A DNA stretch of 6,179 nucleotides from an uncultured Erysipelotrichaceae bacterium (GTDB taxonomy: Bacteria > Bacillota_I > Bacilli_A > Erysipelotrichales > Erysipelotrichaceae), in the NCBI GenBank assembly GCA_934692455.1, contig CAKUTY010000083.1:1-6179 (forward strand), written 5' to 3'. A program made the position numbers and the translations under genes. Numbering within the stretch: position 1 is the stretch's first letter; every line of letters starts with the position of its first letter. Positions 1 to 5,928 of the stretch are shown in pieces. Below the pieces are notes generated by a model. It ran no database searches. It was not told the DNA's origin and saw only the letters and a list, made by a program, of their open reading frames with translations.

Positions 1-36
1 CAATACGCAAAAGAATATTATGATAATAATGTCTAA
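1..36 (+). CDS. C-terminal tail of an upstream gene (partial, unidentified)
   Basis: The first frame is open from the left edge and reads QYAKEYYDNNV before a TAA at 34-36. This is the last 11 residues of a protein that begins outside the window. The composition (charged, aromatic) is protein-like, and the position 38 nt before pyrR fits an upstream operon member. In many Bacillota a 23S rRNA pseudouridine synthase (rluD type) precedes pyrR, but 11 residues cannot confirm that. A second frame (bases 2-85) is also open from the edge and would overlap the pyrR start. It looks less likely, because it would end inside the well-supported pyrR gene. Confidence 0.35.
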   Translation, partial: QYAKEYYDNNV

Positions 37-44
37 AATTAGAC
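31..44 (+). repeat. small inverted repeat before pyrR
   Basis: GTCTA and TAGAC form a perfect 5-bp stem around AAAT, overlapping the stop codon of the upstream partial gene and ending 20 nt before the pyrR ribosome-binding site. The stem is short and AT-rich and has no T-tract, so it is not a convincing terminator. It also lacks the features of a PyrR-binding attenuator loop. It may be incidental. Confidence 0.25.
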
Positions 45-74
45 AAAATGATATGATTGATACAGAGGTTTATT

Positions 75-614
75 ATGGCAAATAGTGTACAGTTATTAGA
101 TGAAATAGCTATGAATAGAGCATTAACAAGAATTTCTTTTGAAATTACTGAAAAGGCAGACGACATCAACGATCTTGTGCTACTTGGCATTAAGACAAGA
201 GGTGTTCCAATGGCAAATAGAATAGTAGAAAAGATCAATGAACACAACAACATCAATGTTCCTGTGGCAAATCTTGATATTACATTCTATCGTGATGACT
301 TATCTAAGTTATCTGATATGCCAAAGGTAAATAATGTTTTACCTAATATTGATGTTACTGATAAGGAAGTGGTCATTGTGGATGATGTTATTTATACAGG
401 AAGAACTACAAGAGCTGCGATTGAGGCTATCTTTAAAATGGGAAGACCCAAAAAAATATCTTTGGCTGTTCTTGTTGATAGAGGACATAGAGAGATTCCT
501 ATTAAAGCCGATTATGTTGGTAAGAATGTGCCTACAAGCCGTAGTGAAAATGTTAAGTGTAAGTTTATGGAAACTGATGGAGTAAATGAAGTAACACTTC
601 TAAAAAGGGATTAA
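75..614 (+). CDS. pyrR: PyrR bifunctional pyrimidine operon regulator / uracil phosphoribosyltransferase
   Basis: This 179-aa protein matches the PyrR family end to end, from recalled Bacillus PyrR (about 181 aa). PyrR binds pyr mRNA in response to UMP/UTP to attenuate pyrimidine-synthesis genes, and many members also convert uracil plus PRPP to UMP. Visible signatures are NRALTRISFEI near the N-terminus, LGIKTRGVPMA, the YRDDLSK loop, the PRPP-binding motif VVIVDDVIYTGRT (residues 99-111, acidic pair D103/D104), AVLVDRGHREIPI (from residue 131) and GKNVPTS. An upstream in-frame TTG at 57 would add six residues. The ATG at 75 is preferred because AGAGG at 64-68 is well spaced before it and it aligns with the family's N-terminus. 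No pyr biosynthesis genes follow, so any regulated operon lies elsewhere. The 111-aa gene starts 4 nt after its stop. Confidence 0.96.
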   Translation: MANSVQLLDEIAMNRALTRISFEITEKADDINDLVLLGIKTRGVPMANRIVEKINEHNNINVPVANLDITFYRDDLSKLSDMPKVNNVLPNIDVTDKEVVIVDDVIYTGRTTRAAIEAIFKMGRPKKISLAVLVDRGHREIPIKADYVGKNVPTSRSENVKCKFMETDGVNEVTLLKRD

Positions 615-618
615 ATAT

Positions 619-954
619 ATGGAAAATACTTTGAAGAAATTGGGTTTGGATGTTGAACTTATTAAGAGTAAATATCCTGATTTTGATGAATACATGAATA
701 TCGTTAAGTTTTATCTTAAGGATGAGTTTTTTGAAGAAATTGGAACTTTTCTTGAAAACGAAGACTATGCTTTAGCTAAGGATGCTTGTAAGGGATTATT
801 TATCTTAGCTCAAGATCTTTATTTATATCCTTTATATATTACCTTAATGGAAGTATATGAGGATTTGTGTGAAGAAGAGTATAAGGATGTTATTAAGCAT
901 TATGATGAAATGAAACTTGTATATGACAGGTTTGTAGGTGCTATAAATGTTTGA
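619..954 (+). CDS. small helical protein resembling an Hpt domain lacking the phospho-accepting His
   Basis: This is a 111-aa acidic, all-helical, cytoplasmic protein with no signal peptide or membrane segment. Its layout resembles histidine phosphotransfer (Hpt) domains: an N-terminal LKKLGLDVELIKSKYPD segment, a helix around residues 26-45, then EDYALAKDACKG (48-59) and further long helices to the end. Hpt domains carry H-x-x-K-G, where the His accepts phosphate. Here K58-G59 are kept but the His position is D55, so phosphotransfer by the normal route is not expected. The assignment rests on pattern recognition and is uncertain; it could be an unrelated helical bundle. AAGGGA at 605-610 serves as ribosome-binding site. 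The gene sits 4 nt after pyrR and overlaps mnmG by 8 nt (ATGTTTGA), so it is probably co-translated with its neighbours. The TGA stop argues for the standard code. Confidence 0.85.
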   Translation: MENTLKKLGLDVELIKSKYPDFDEYMNIVKFYLKDEFFEEIGTFLENEDYALAKDACKGLFILAQDLYLYPLYITLMEVYEDLCEEEYKDVIKHYDEMKLVYDRFVGAINV

Positions 955-2812
955 TGCGATTGTCGTTGGTGCAGGTCATGCAGGTGTTGAAGCCGCAATG
1001 GCTCTAGCCCATGGTGGTAAAAAGACTGCGTTAGTGACTATTTCTTTTAGTCATATCGCTAACATGCCATGCAACCCTTCTATTGGTGGTCCTGCCAAGG
1101 GTATTGTGGTAAGAGAAGTTGATGCCTTAGGTGGTGTTATGCCTCGTGTTGCCGATTTAACAGCTTTACAATTTAAGATGTTAAATACAACTAAAGGACC
1201 AGGTGTTTGGAGTATGCGTGTGCAATCTGATAAGAATGCTTATTCTTTGATGATGCAAGATCTTTGTATGCATACTGAAAATCTTACATTATATGAGGAC
1301 ATTGTTGAGGAAGTCTTGGCTGAAGATAAGAAGATTACTGGTGTTAGACTTCAAAAAAATGGAATCTTAGAATCTAACATTGTAGTATTAACAACAGGTA
1401 CTTATATGGATTCTTGTAGAATGGTAAGTGCTACTGTTACGCCAGGTGGCCCTGATAATGAGCCTACTACTAAGAATTTAAGTGAATCTTTAAGAAAATT
1501 AGGCATTAAATTATTTAGATTAAAAACAGGTACACCAGCTAGAGTATTAACTAGTTCTATTGATTTTTCTAAGACTAGTTTAGAAGAAGGCAGTAAGCGT
1601 TTTATTAGATTTAGTGAAGATACAAAAGAAGATGAAGTTAGATCGATTGAGGAACAAATGCCTTGTTACTTAACTTATACAACAGAGAAGACTAAGGAGA
1701 TTGTATTAGCTAACTTAAATAAGTCTTCTATGTATTCAGGTGTTGTTAAGGGTGTGGGACCTAGATATTGTCCTTCTTTTGAAGATAAGATTGTAAGATT
1801 CTCTGATAAAGAAAGACATCAATTATTCTTAGAACCACTAGATGCCACAAATGAATTAACATATGTACAAGGTTTTTCTACTTCCATGCCATATGATGTA
1901 CAAGAAGAGATGGTACATTCCGTTATTGGTTTAGAGAATTGTGAGATTGTTAAGTATGCATATGCCATCGAATATGATGCGATTGATCCTTTACAAGTTA
2001 AGGCTTCGCTTGAAATGAAAGATATTGATGGCTTGTTTATTGGCGGCCAAATACTTGGTACTTCAGGTTATGAAGAGGCGGCAGGTCTAGGTATGATGGC
2101 GGGTATTAATGCCCTTAGAAAACTTAATAATAAGGAACCTTTAGTCTTGAAAAGAGATGAGGCTTATATTGGTGTTATGATTGATGATTTAGTAACTAAG
2201 GGTACTAATGAACCATATCGTTTATTGACAAGTAGAGCTGAGTATCGTTTGTTGATGAGACATGATAATGCTGAGAATAGATTAATTAAATATGGTCATG
2301 AGAATGGTTTGATTAGTGAAGAAAGATATCAAAGATATCTTGATAAAGTTGATCAAAAGAATTCTTTGATTACTTATTTAAAGAATAGTAAGGTAGATTA
2401 TTCAACTGGTATTGGTGACTATTTAAATAGTTTGGGTTTTGAAGAAGATAGTATGAAGTCTTTTAATGCCTATGAGCTAGTAAAAAGACCTGGTGTTGAG
2501 TGCAAAGAAGTATTAAAGTTTTTAAATAATGGTTCTTATGATGATGAGGTAGTCTTTAATACTCAAATTGAAATAAGATATGAGGGTTATATTCAAAAGG
2601 CTCGTAAAGAGGCTGATAAGATGTTGAAGATGGATGGTATGAAGTTACCACAAGATATTGATTATAGTAAGGTAGATAACTTAAGACTTGAGGCTAGACA
2701 AAAGCTTAATCAAGTTAAACCATTTACTCTAGGTCAGGCAAGTAGAATCTCGGGTATTAATCCTGCAGATTTAAATGTGTTGGCAGTATATATAAAGGAA
2801 CATAAAATTTAA
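947..2812 (+). CDS. mnmG: MnmG (GidA) tRNA uridine-34 5-carboxymethylaminomethyl modification subunit
   Basis: This 621-aa cytoplasmic flavoprotein has the usual MnmG length. With MnmE it installs the (carboxymethyl)aminomethyl group on wobble uridine 34 of certain tRNAs, using FAD, methylene-tetrahydrofolate and GTP. Visible signatures are the FAD-binding GAGHAG (residues 8-13), PCNPSIGG with Cys42, VDALGG, RLKTGTPARV, RYCPSFEDKIVRF with Cys275, GTSGYEEAAG, then IDDLVTKGTNEPYRLLTSRA and the C-terminal helical MnmE-interacting region ending in SGINPADLNVLAVYI. Both cysteines correspond to the functionally important pair known in E. coli. Around residues 84-91 the usual KGPAVRA-type motif reads GPGVWSMR, a divergent but readable variant. 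The start overlaps the previous gene by 8 nt and has AGGTG (936-940) as ribosome-binding site; the stop shares one base with the gpsA start. Confidence 0.97.
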   Translation: MFDAIVVGAGHAGVEAAMALAHGGKKTALVTISFSHIANMPCNPSIGGPAKGIVVREVDALGGVMPRVADLTALQFKMLNTTKGPGVWSMRVQSDKNAYSLMMQDLCMHTENLTLYEDIVEEVLAEDKKITGVRLQKNGILESNIVVLTTGTYMDSCRMVSATVTPGGPDNEPTTKNLSESLRKLGIKLFRLKTGTPARVLTSSIDFSKTSLEEGSKRFIRFSEDTKEDEVRSIEEQMPCYLTYTTEKTKEIVLANLNKSSMYSGVVKGVGPRYCPSFEDKIVRFSDKERHQLFLEPLDATNELTYVQGFSTSMPYDVQEEMVHSVIGLENCEIVKYAYAIEYDAIDPLQVKASLEMKDIDGLFIGGQILGTSGYEEAAGLGMMAGINALRKLNNKEPLVLKRDEAYIGVMIDDLVTKGTNEPYRLLTSRAEYRLLMRHDNAENRLIKYGHENGLISEERYQRYLDKVDQKNSLITYLKNSKVDYSTGIGDYLNSLGFEEDSMKSFNAYELVKRPGVECKEVLKFLNNGSYDDEVVFNTQIEIRYEGYIQKARKEADKMLKMDGMKLPQDIDYSKVDNLRLEARQKLNQVKPFTLGQASRISGINPADLNVLAVYIKEHKI

Positions 2813-3804
2813 TGAATAAGATAAGCGTTCTTGGAGCAGGTACTTTCGGTATTTCATTAGCTAGATTGTTGGCTAATAAGGGTTTTGAGGTGACTGTTTA
2901 TGTTCACAATGAAAATAAGGCTAAAAACTTAAGGGAAACAAATAGGCATGAGCGTTTTAAGGATGTTTTACTTCCAGAGAGTATTGTCTATACTTCTGAT
3001 TTAAAGGAAGCTTTTAAAGATAAAGAGATGATTGTTTATGCGATACCTTCTACTAGTATTCGTGAGGTAGCAACTTTAAGTAAGGAATATGTTGAGGATG
3101 GTCAATATATTGTGGATGTTGCCAAGGGTATGGAGAAGGATAGCCTTTTAACTTTAACAGAAGTTGTTGATGATGTTTATAAGAATGATACTTTAAAGTA
3201 TGTTGTCTTAAGTGGCCCTACTCATGCTGAAGAGGTTATCAAGGATATGCCTACGGCGATTGTAGCTGCTAGTAAAGATATAGAGGCTGCCAAGGTTGTA
3301 CAAGAGACTTTTTCTGTTGATTTCTTTAGAGTTTATACTAATGAAGATATTAGAGGTATTGAGATTTGTGGTGCCTTAAAGAATATTATGGCAATAGCTG
3401 CAGGCTTGTCTGATGGCTTAGGTTTTGGCGATAATGCCAAAGCTGCTTTAATCACAAGAGGTTTACAAGAGATTAAAAGACTTGGTACTAAGATGGGCTG
3501 TCAGAATGATACTTTCTTTGGCTTAGCGGGAATTGGTGACTTAATTGTTACTTGTACCAGTGTTCATAGCCGTAATAATTGTTTTGGTCATTTATTAGGT
3601 GAAGGTAAGACAATTGATGAGGCTAAAAAGGAAATAGGCATGGTAGTAGAGGGCTTGAATGCGTTGCCTGCTGCCATTGAATTAGCTGATAAGTATAATG
3701 TTGAGATGCCAATTACAAGTATGTTATCTAAAATTGTTTATGAGGGTTTAGATCCTTATGTTGGTGTTAATCAATTGTTTAAGAGGGAATTGAAGAGTGA
3801 ATAA
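2812..3804 (+). CDS. gpsA: NAD(P)H-dependent glycerol-3-phosphate dehydrogenase
   Basis: This 330-aa soluble enzyme reduces dihydroxyacetone phosphate to sn-glycerol-3-phosphate, the backbone for phospholipid synthesis. The N-terminal Rossmann fold has GAGTFG (residues 8-13), followed by VDVAKGME with K105 and LSGPTHAEE (133-141). The C-terminal helical domain carries catalytic K190 in GALKNIMAIAAG, GFGDNAKAALITRG, GLAGIGDLIVTCTS and the substrate-site R254-N255-N256 in HSRNNCFG. The length and order of motifs are those of an intact GpsA. The start codon overlaps the mnmG stop in a TAATG arrangement, with AAAGGAA at 2794-2800 upstream, so translation is probably coupled. The end overlaps the channel gene by 8 nt. 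Confidence 0.97.
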   Translation: MNKISVLGAGTFGISLARLLANKGFEVTVYVHNENKAKNLRETNRHERFKDVLLPESIVYTSDLKEAFKDKEMIVYAIPSTSIREVATLSKEYVEDGQYIVDVAKGMEKDSLLTLTEVVDDVYKNDTLKYVVLSGPTHAEEVIKDMPTAIVAASKDIEAAKVVQETFSVDFFRVYTNEDIRGIEICGALKNIMAIAAGLSDGLGFGDNAKAALITRGLQEIKRLGTKMGCQNDTFFGLAGIGDLIVTCTSVHSRNNCFGHLLGEGKTIDEAKKEIGMVVEGLNALPAAIELADKYNVEMPITSMLSKIVYEGLDPYVGVNQLFKRELKSE

Positions 3805-4585
3805 TATTTTAGAGAAAATTACATTGTCTAGTCTTATTGAAAGTATTGTTGTAGCTTTATTTACAATTCTTTTTCTAAGGTTTTTAACCAAGATTAATAA
3901 GAAATATTTGACTAAGCATGAAGACAATAGTCAGATGAATGGGCTTGTTAAGGTTTCTTTTCAAGTGGTTAAGACAATTATTATTGCCTGTGCTATCTTG
4001 ATGGTCTTAGAAATAAATGGCATTAATGTAACTTCTTTAGTAGCTGGTTTAGGTCTTGCCAGTGCTGCGGTAGGTTTGGCTTTACAGGACTTTTTAAAAG
4101 ACGGTATTATGGGCGCTCATATTGTGTCTGATCATTTCTTTAGTGTTGGTGATACGGTTAAGTATAATGATCTAGTTGGTGTAATTGAAAACTTTAATAT
4201 GAAGACTACTAAGATTAGAATATTGGTTGATGATAGTGTTTTGAGTATTTGTAATAGAAATATTTCAGAGATTACAAAATTGTCTGATGTGGCTAAGGTG
4301 GATATTGATTTACCTTTGGCTTATGAAGAAGATTTTGAAAGGGTTGATGAGGTCTTAAATAAGATTATTGTTAGGATTGCGGCAATGGATAATGTACAAG
4401 ATGCACAGTACTTAGGTACTGATGCCTTCCTTGATTCAGCTATTGTCTATAAGTTAAGATTTTATTGTCCAAGAAGTGAGATGTATGATTTAAGAAGAAA
4501 GGCTTTAAGACTTGTTCAGATTGAATTGAAGGAAAACAATATGTCTATTCCTTATAATAAGTTGGATGTACATTATGAAAAATAA
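3797..4585 (+). CDS. small-conductance mechanosensitive channel, MscS family
   Basis: This 262-aa inner-membrane channel is of the short three-helix MscS type; such channels open under membrane tension and release solutes during hypo-osmotic shock. Predicted helices are TM1 about residues 12-30, TM2 about 55-73, and the Gly/Ala-rich pore helix TM3 about 77-100, with the family pattern AGLGLASAAVGLALQDFLKD. The cytoplasmic beta domain follows, with DHFFSVGDTV (112-121), GVIENFNMKTTKI and a following segment typical of the vestibule. The start is GTG at 3797, chosen because GAGGGA at 3783-3788 is correctly placed and the next in-frame ATG would remove TM1 and TM2. The gene overlaps gpsA by 8 nt and the next small gene by 11 nt. 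The family call is firm; ion preference and gating cannot be told. Confidence 0.94.
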   Translation: MNNILEKITLSSLIESIVVALFTILFLRFLTKINKKYLTKHEDNSQMNGLVKVSFQVVKTIIIACAILMVLEINGINVTSLVAGLGLASAAVGLALQDFLKDGIMGAHIVSDHFFSVGDTVKYNDLVGVIENFNMKTTKIRILVDDSVLSICNRNISEITKLSDVAKVDIDLPLAYEEDFERVDEVLNKIIVRIAAMDNVQDAQYLGTDAFLDSAIVYKLRFYCPRSEMYDLRRKALRLVQIELKENNMSIPYNKLDVHYEK

Positions 4586-4733
4586 TAATTTGTATTATAT
4601 AAGTTCGCTATTATTCTTTGTGTTAGCGATATTACAATTCACCGATAATAGCGATCATTCATTTCCGGTTGTATGGTTTTGCCTTGGTGCTTGTTTCTTG
4701 TGCTTAGGTTCTACCCAAAATAAGAAGGATTAA
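4575..4733 (+). CDS. small two-helix membrane protein (52 aa), uncharacterised
   Basis: ATG at 4575 opens a 52-codon frame ending in TAA at 4731-4733. The product begins MKNNNLYYISSLLFF, with hydrophobic segments at about residues 8-22 and 30-46 separated by a short acidic turn (TDNSDHS), and ends in a Lys-rich tail (QNKKD). This charge pattern suits a two-pass membrane hairpin with both ends inside. It overlaps the channel gene by 11 nt and ends 1 nt before the next start, so it fills an otherwise empty gap in a tightly packed operon, which supports its being real. The ribosome-binding site is weak (AGTTGGA region near 4560), so it may depend on translational coupling. I do not recognise a named family, and function is unknown. 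Confidence 0.68.
   Translation: MKNNNLYYISSLLFFVLAILQFTDNSDHSFPVVWFCLGACFLCLGSTQNKKD
4605..4654 (+). repeat. 10-bp perfect inverted repeat with nested alternative arm
   Basis: TCGCTATTAT (4605-4614) is exactly complementary to ATAATAGCGA (4645-4654), with a 30-nt spacer. Within the spacer, TAGCGAT at 4624-4630 repeats TAGCGAT at 4649-4655 in direct orientation. The left arm could therefore pair with either copy: 6 bp with the near copy, 10 bp with the far one. All of this lies inside the 52-aa gene and could form RNA structure affecting translation of that gene or the next. Chance in AT-rich coding sequence is also possible. Confidence 0.45.
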
Positions 4734-4734
4734 T

Positions 4735-5046
4735 ATGGGATTCATTCTTTGGACAATAATATCAATTGTCTTTGTGTATATAGGAATAACAACCTGTAGA
4801 AGTAGTATACCAGTTAACTTATTTACTTTTAGTGATGTACCTAAGGTAAATGATGTTAAGGGATATAATAAAGCTGTCTCTAATTTATGGTTGGTGTTTA
4901 CATTATTGTTTGAAATGATTGGTATATCATTACTATTCATTAAACAGAATTCACCATTTGTCATATTAATAGTATTGGGTGTGGTTTTGCTTGTTATTGG
5001 TATGATGGTATCTTATACAAAGATTGAGAGTAAATATAGGGTTTAA
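4735..5046 (+). CDS. small three-helix membrane protein (103 aa), uncharacterised
   Basis: This 103-aa protein has predicted membrane helices at about residues 2-19, 50-69 and 73-93. Helix 1 is followed by a polar loop of about 30 residues containing PKVNDVKGYNKAVSNLW, and the C-terminus is positively charged (KIESKYRV). The loop motif VKGYNKAVxxLW, followed by a hydrophobic helix and QNSP, looks familiar from small hypothetical membrane proteins of Bacillota. That is a recollection and I cannot attach a family number. AGAAGGA at 4723-4729 is a good ribosome-binding site, and the start lies 1 nt after the 52-aa gene's stop. It is the last gene before the terminator, and its TAA (5044-5046) runs into the terminator stem. 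No catalytic motif is visible and function is unknown. Confidence 0.86.
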   Translation: MGFILWTIISIVFVYIGITTCRSSIPVNLFTFSDVPKVNDVKGYNKAVSNLWLVFTLLFEMIGISLLFIKQNSPFVILIVLGVVLLVIGMMVSYTKIESKYRV

Positions 5047-5082
5047 AACTTGTTTGTTCAACTTGGACAAACAAGTTTTAAT
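5045..5082 (+). terminator. intrinsic (Rho-independent) terminator of the pyrR-mnmG-gpsA operon
   Basis: A 13-bp perfect stem is formed by AAAACTTGTTTGT (5045-5057) and ACAAACAAGTTTT (5067-5079). It is extended inward by a G-U pair and a C-G pair to 15 bp around the 5-nt loop AACTT. The right arm ends in TTTT followed by AAT, so the U-tract is short and partly within the stem. The A-run on the left arm could let it work on the opposite strand too, but no minus-strand gene approaches it. It cleanly separates the operon from the tetR unit. Confidence 0.85.
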
Positions 5083-5102
5083 ATAACGAAATACATGTTA
5101 TA
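5081..5102 (+). promoter_or_regulatory. possible distal half-sites matching the tetR operator
   Basis: ATATAAC (5081-5087) and TGTTATA (5096-5102) repeat the two arms of the palindromes found before tetR, in the same inverted orientation. Here they are 8 nt apart instead of 3 nt. This lies about 140 bp upstream of the double operator, directly after the terminator. It could be an auxiliary or degenerate repressor site. The spacing mismatch and AT-rich background make this tentative. Confidence 0.25.
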
Positions 5103-5202
5103 CCATGAACAAGGAAAAGATTAATATCATTATAATAACTATCCAATTTTCTATTCTAGTCCATGGTCACAGGTGTTGGCTTTTGTGATAGTTCGATGGT
5201 GC

Positions 5203-5232
5203 TTGACAAGAAAGAGTAATTAGAATTAATAT
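5203..5232 (+). promoter_or_regulatory. sigma-A type promoter of tetR
   Basis: A perfect -35 box TTGACA at 5203-5208 is followed by an 18-bp spacer and TAATAT at 5227-5232 as the best -10 (4 of 6 matches to TATAAT). Transcription would start near 5239, inside the first palindrome, giving a short leader before the GAGGAA ribosome-binding site (5263-5268). A closer -10 match, TATAAC at 5230-5235, would need a 21-bp spacer and is less likely. The rest of the 224-nt gap between the 103-aa gene and tetR holds the terminator, the half-sites above and no convincing gene. Confidence 0.65.
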
Positions 5233-5258
5233 AACATTGTTATATAACACTGTTATAT
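5229..5258. promoter_or_regulatory. tandem overlapping palindromic operators for the TetR repressor
   Basis: Two perfect 17-bp palindromes of form ATATAACANTGTTATAT occupy 5229-5245 (central T5237) and 5242-5258 (central C5250). They share four bases, and their centres are 13 bp apart. The pair covers the promoter -10/start region and ends 5 nt before the tetR ribosome-binding site. TetR-family repressors usually bind such inverted repeats as dimers beside their own gene, so this pair is most likely the autoregulatory operator, and the close spacing suggests two dimers bound together. That the adjacent TetR is the ligand is inferred from position. Confidence 0.8.
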
Positions 5259-5270
5259 TTTTGAGGAAGC

Positions 5271-5894
5271 ATGGCTACAAAAGCAAAAGAAACACAAAGA
5301 AACATATTAGAGACAGCTAAGAAACATTTTTTAAATGATGGTTTAACTGGGGCTTCACTTAGGAATATTGTGAAAGATGCAGGACTTACAACCGGTGCTT
5401 TTTATAAGTATTATCCAACTAAGGAAGCTTTGTTTGATGCGTTAACCGATCCATATTTAAAAACGTTATATGAAATCTATGACCAAGTAGTTAGTGAGTT
5501 TGAAAAGTTATCGGCTGATGATCAGACAAAGAGCGTGGCTTCTATGTCAAATGATGGTATGGAACAAATGCTAGATTATGTCTATGATCATTATGATAAT
5601 TTTAAACTGTTATTGAAGTGTGGTGATAGTGGTAAGTATGAGGATTTTATACATAGAATAGTTAAAAGAGAAATAGAATCAAGTCATAGGTACCTAGAGA
5701 AGATGAAAGAAGAGGGTGTTGAAATACCTGTGGTTGAAGATAGTCTTATGCATATGATTTATACTGGTTTCTTCTCGTCAATATTTCAGATTATAGAACA
5801 TGATTTTGATAAACAGAGTGCAATTAAAAATATTAGTCAGCTAAAGCAGTTTAATATTGGTGGCTTTGAGAGATTGTGGAATATTAAGTTTTAA
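5271..5894 (+). CDS. TetR/AcrR-family transcriptional regulator
   Basis: This 207-aa cytoplasmic DNA-binding repressor is of normal family length. The N-terminal TetR domain (about residues 8-57) has RNILETAKKHFLNDGLTGAS, then helix-turn-helix NIVKDAGLTTGAFYKYYPTKEALF (about 32-55, keeping the family's G-x-F/Y-Y-x-Y/H-F/Y-x-x-K-E-x-L pattern). Residues from about 60 onward form the helical ligand-binding and dimer domain, which is too variable to name a ligand. The ATG at 5271 has GAGGAA at 5263-5268, and the double palindrome just upstream indicates self-repression. Downstream lies what looks like the broken start of an ABC exporter gene, so the original job was probably to control a drug- or metabolite-efflux pump. 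The gene itself is intact. Confidence 0.94.
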   Translation: MATKAKETQRNILETAKKHFLNDGLTGASLRNIVKDAGLTTGAFYKYYPTKEALFDALTDPYLKTLYEIYDQVVSEFEKLSADDQTKSVASMSNDGMEQMLDYVYDHYDNFKLLLKCGDSGKYEDFIHRIVKREIESSHRYLEKMKEEGVEIPVVEDSLMHMIYTGFFSSIFQIIEHDFDKQSAIKNISQLKQFNIGGFERLWNIKF

Positions 5895-5917
5895 TAGGTG
5901 GGTAGTACCACTTATTA
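5892..5917 (+). repeat. hairpin overlapping the tetR stop codon
   Basis: TAATAGGTGG (5892-5901) pairs with CCACTTATTA (5908-5917) in a 10-bp stem (one G-U pair) around GTAGTA. It contains the tetR TAA. No T-tract follows (TATTAGG comes next), so it would be a weak terminator at best. It may instead protect or process the transcript between tetR and the next gene, or partly attenuate readthrough. Confidence 0.5.
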
Positions 5918-5928
5918 TATTAGGATAT

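Noticed and set aside
57..74. TTG start extending PyrR by six residues
   Set aside because: ATG 75 has the well-spaced AGAGG site and matches the family N-terminus; the AGAGG would lie inside the coding region if TTG 57 were used.
1..74. PyrR-responsive attenuator or riboswitch upstream of pyrR
   Set aside because: Only a 5-bp hairpin is visible, with no terminator/antiterminator pair; the stretch is also partly coding for the upstream gene.
334..585. 83-codon + strand ORF inside pyrR
   Set aside because: It is an out-of-frame shadow of the well-supported pyrR gene, with no family resemblance.
4704..4964. 86-codon minus-strand ORF
   Set aside because: It lies antisense to the 103-aa membrane protein gene; its hydrophobic content mirrors the AT-rich membrane-helix codons, and nothing else in the window is on the minus strand.
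5105..5188. 27-codon ORF with a hydrophobic stretch between the terminator and tetR
   Set aside because: There is no promoter between it and the terminator, the ribosome-binding site is poor and it is very short; chance in AT-rich intergenic DNA is enough.
5137..5193. AACTATC...GATAGTT inverted repeat and ATGGT direct repeats upstream of tetR
   Set aside because: The arms are only 5-7 bp with a 43-nt gap in AT-rich sequence; no tail or association with a known element.
5892..5917. Intrinsic terminator for tetR
   Set aside because: The stem is good but no T-tract follows, so it is listed only as a hairpin.
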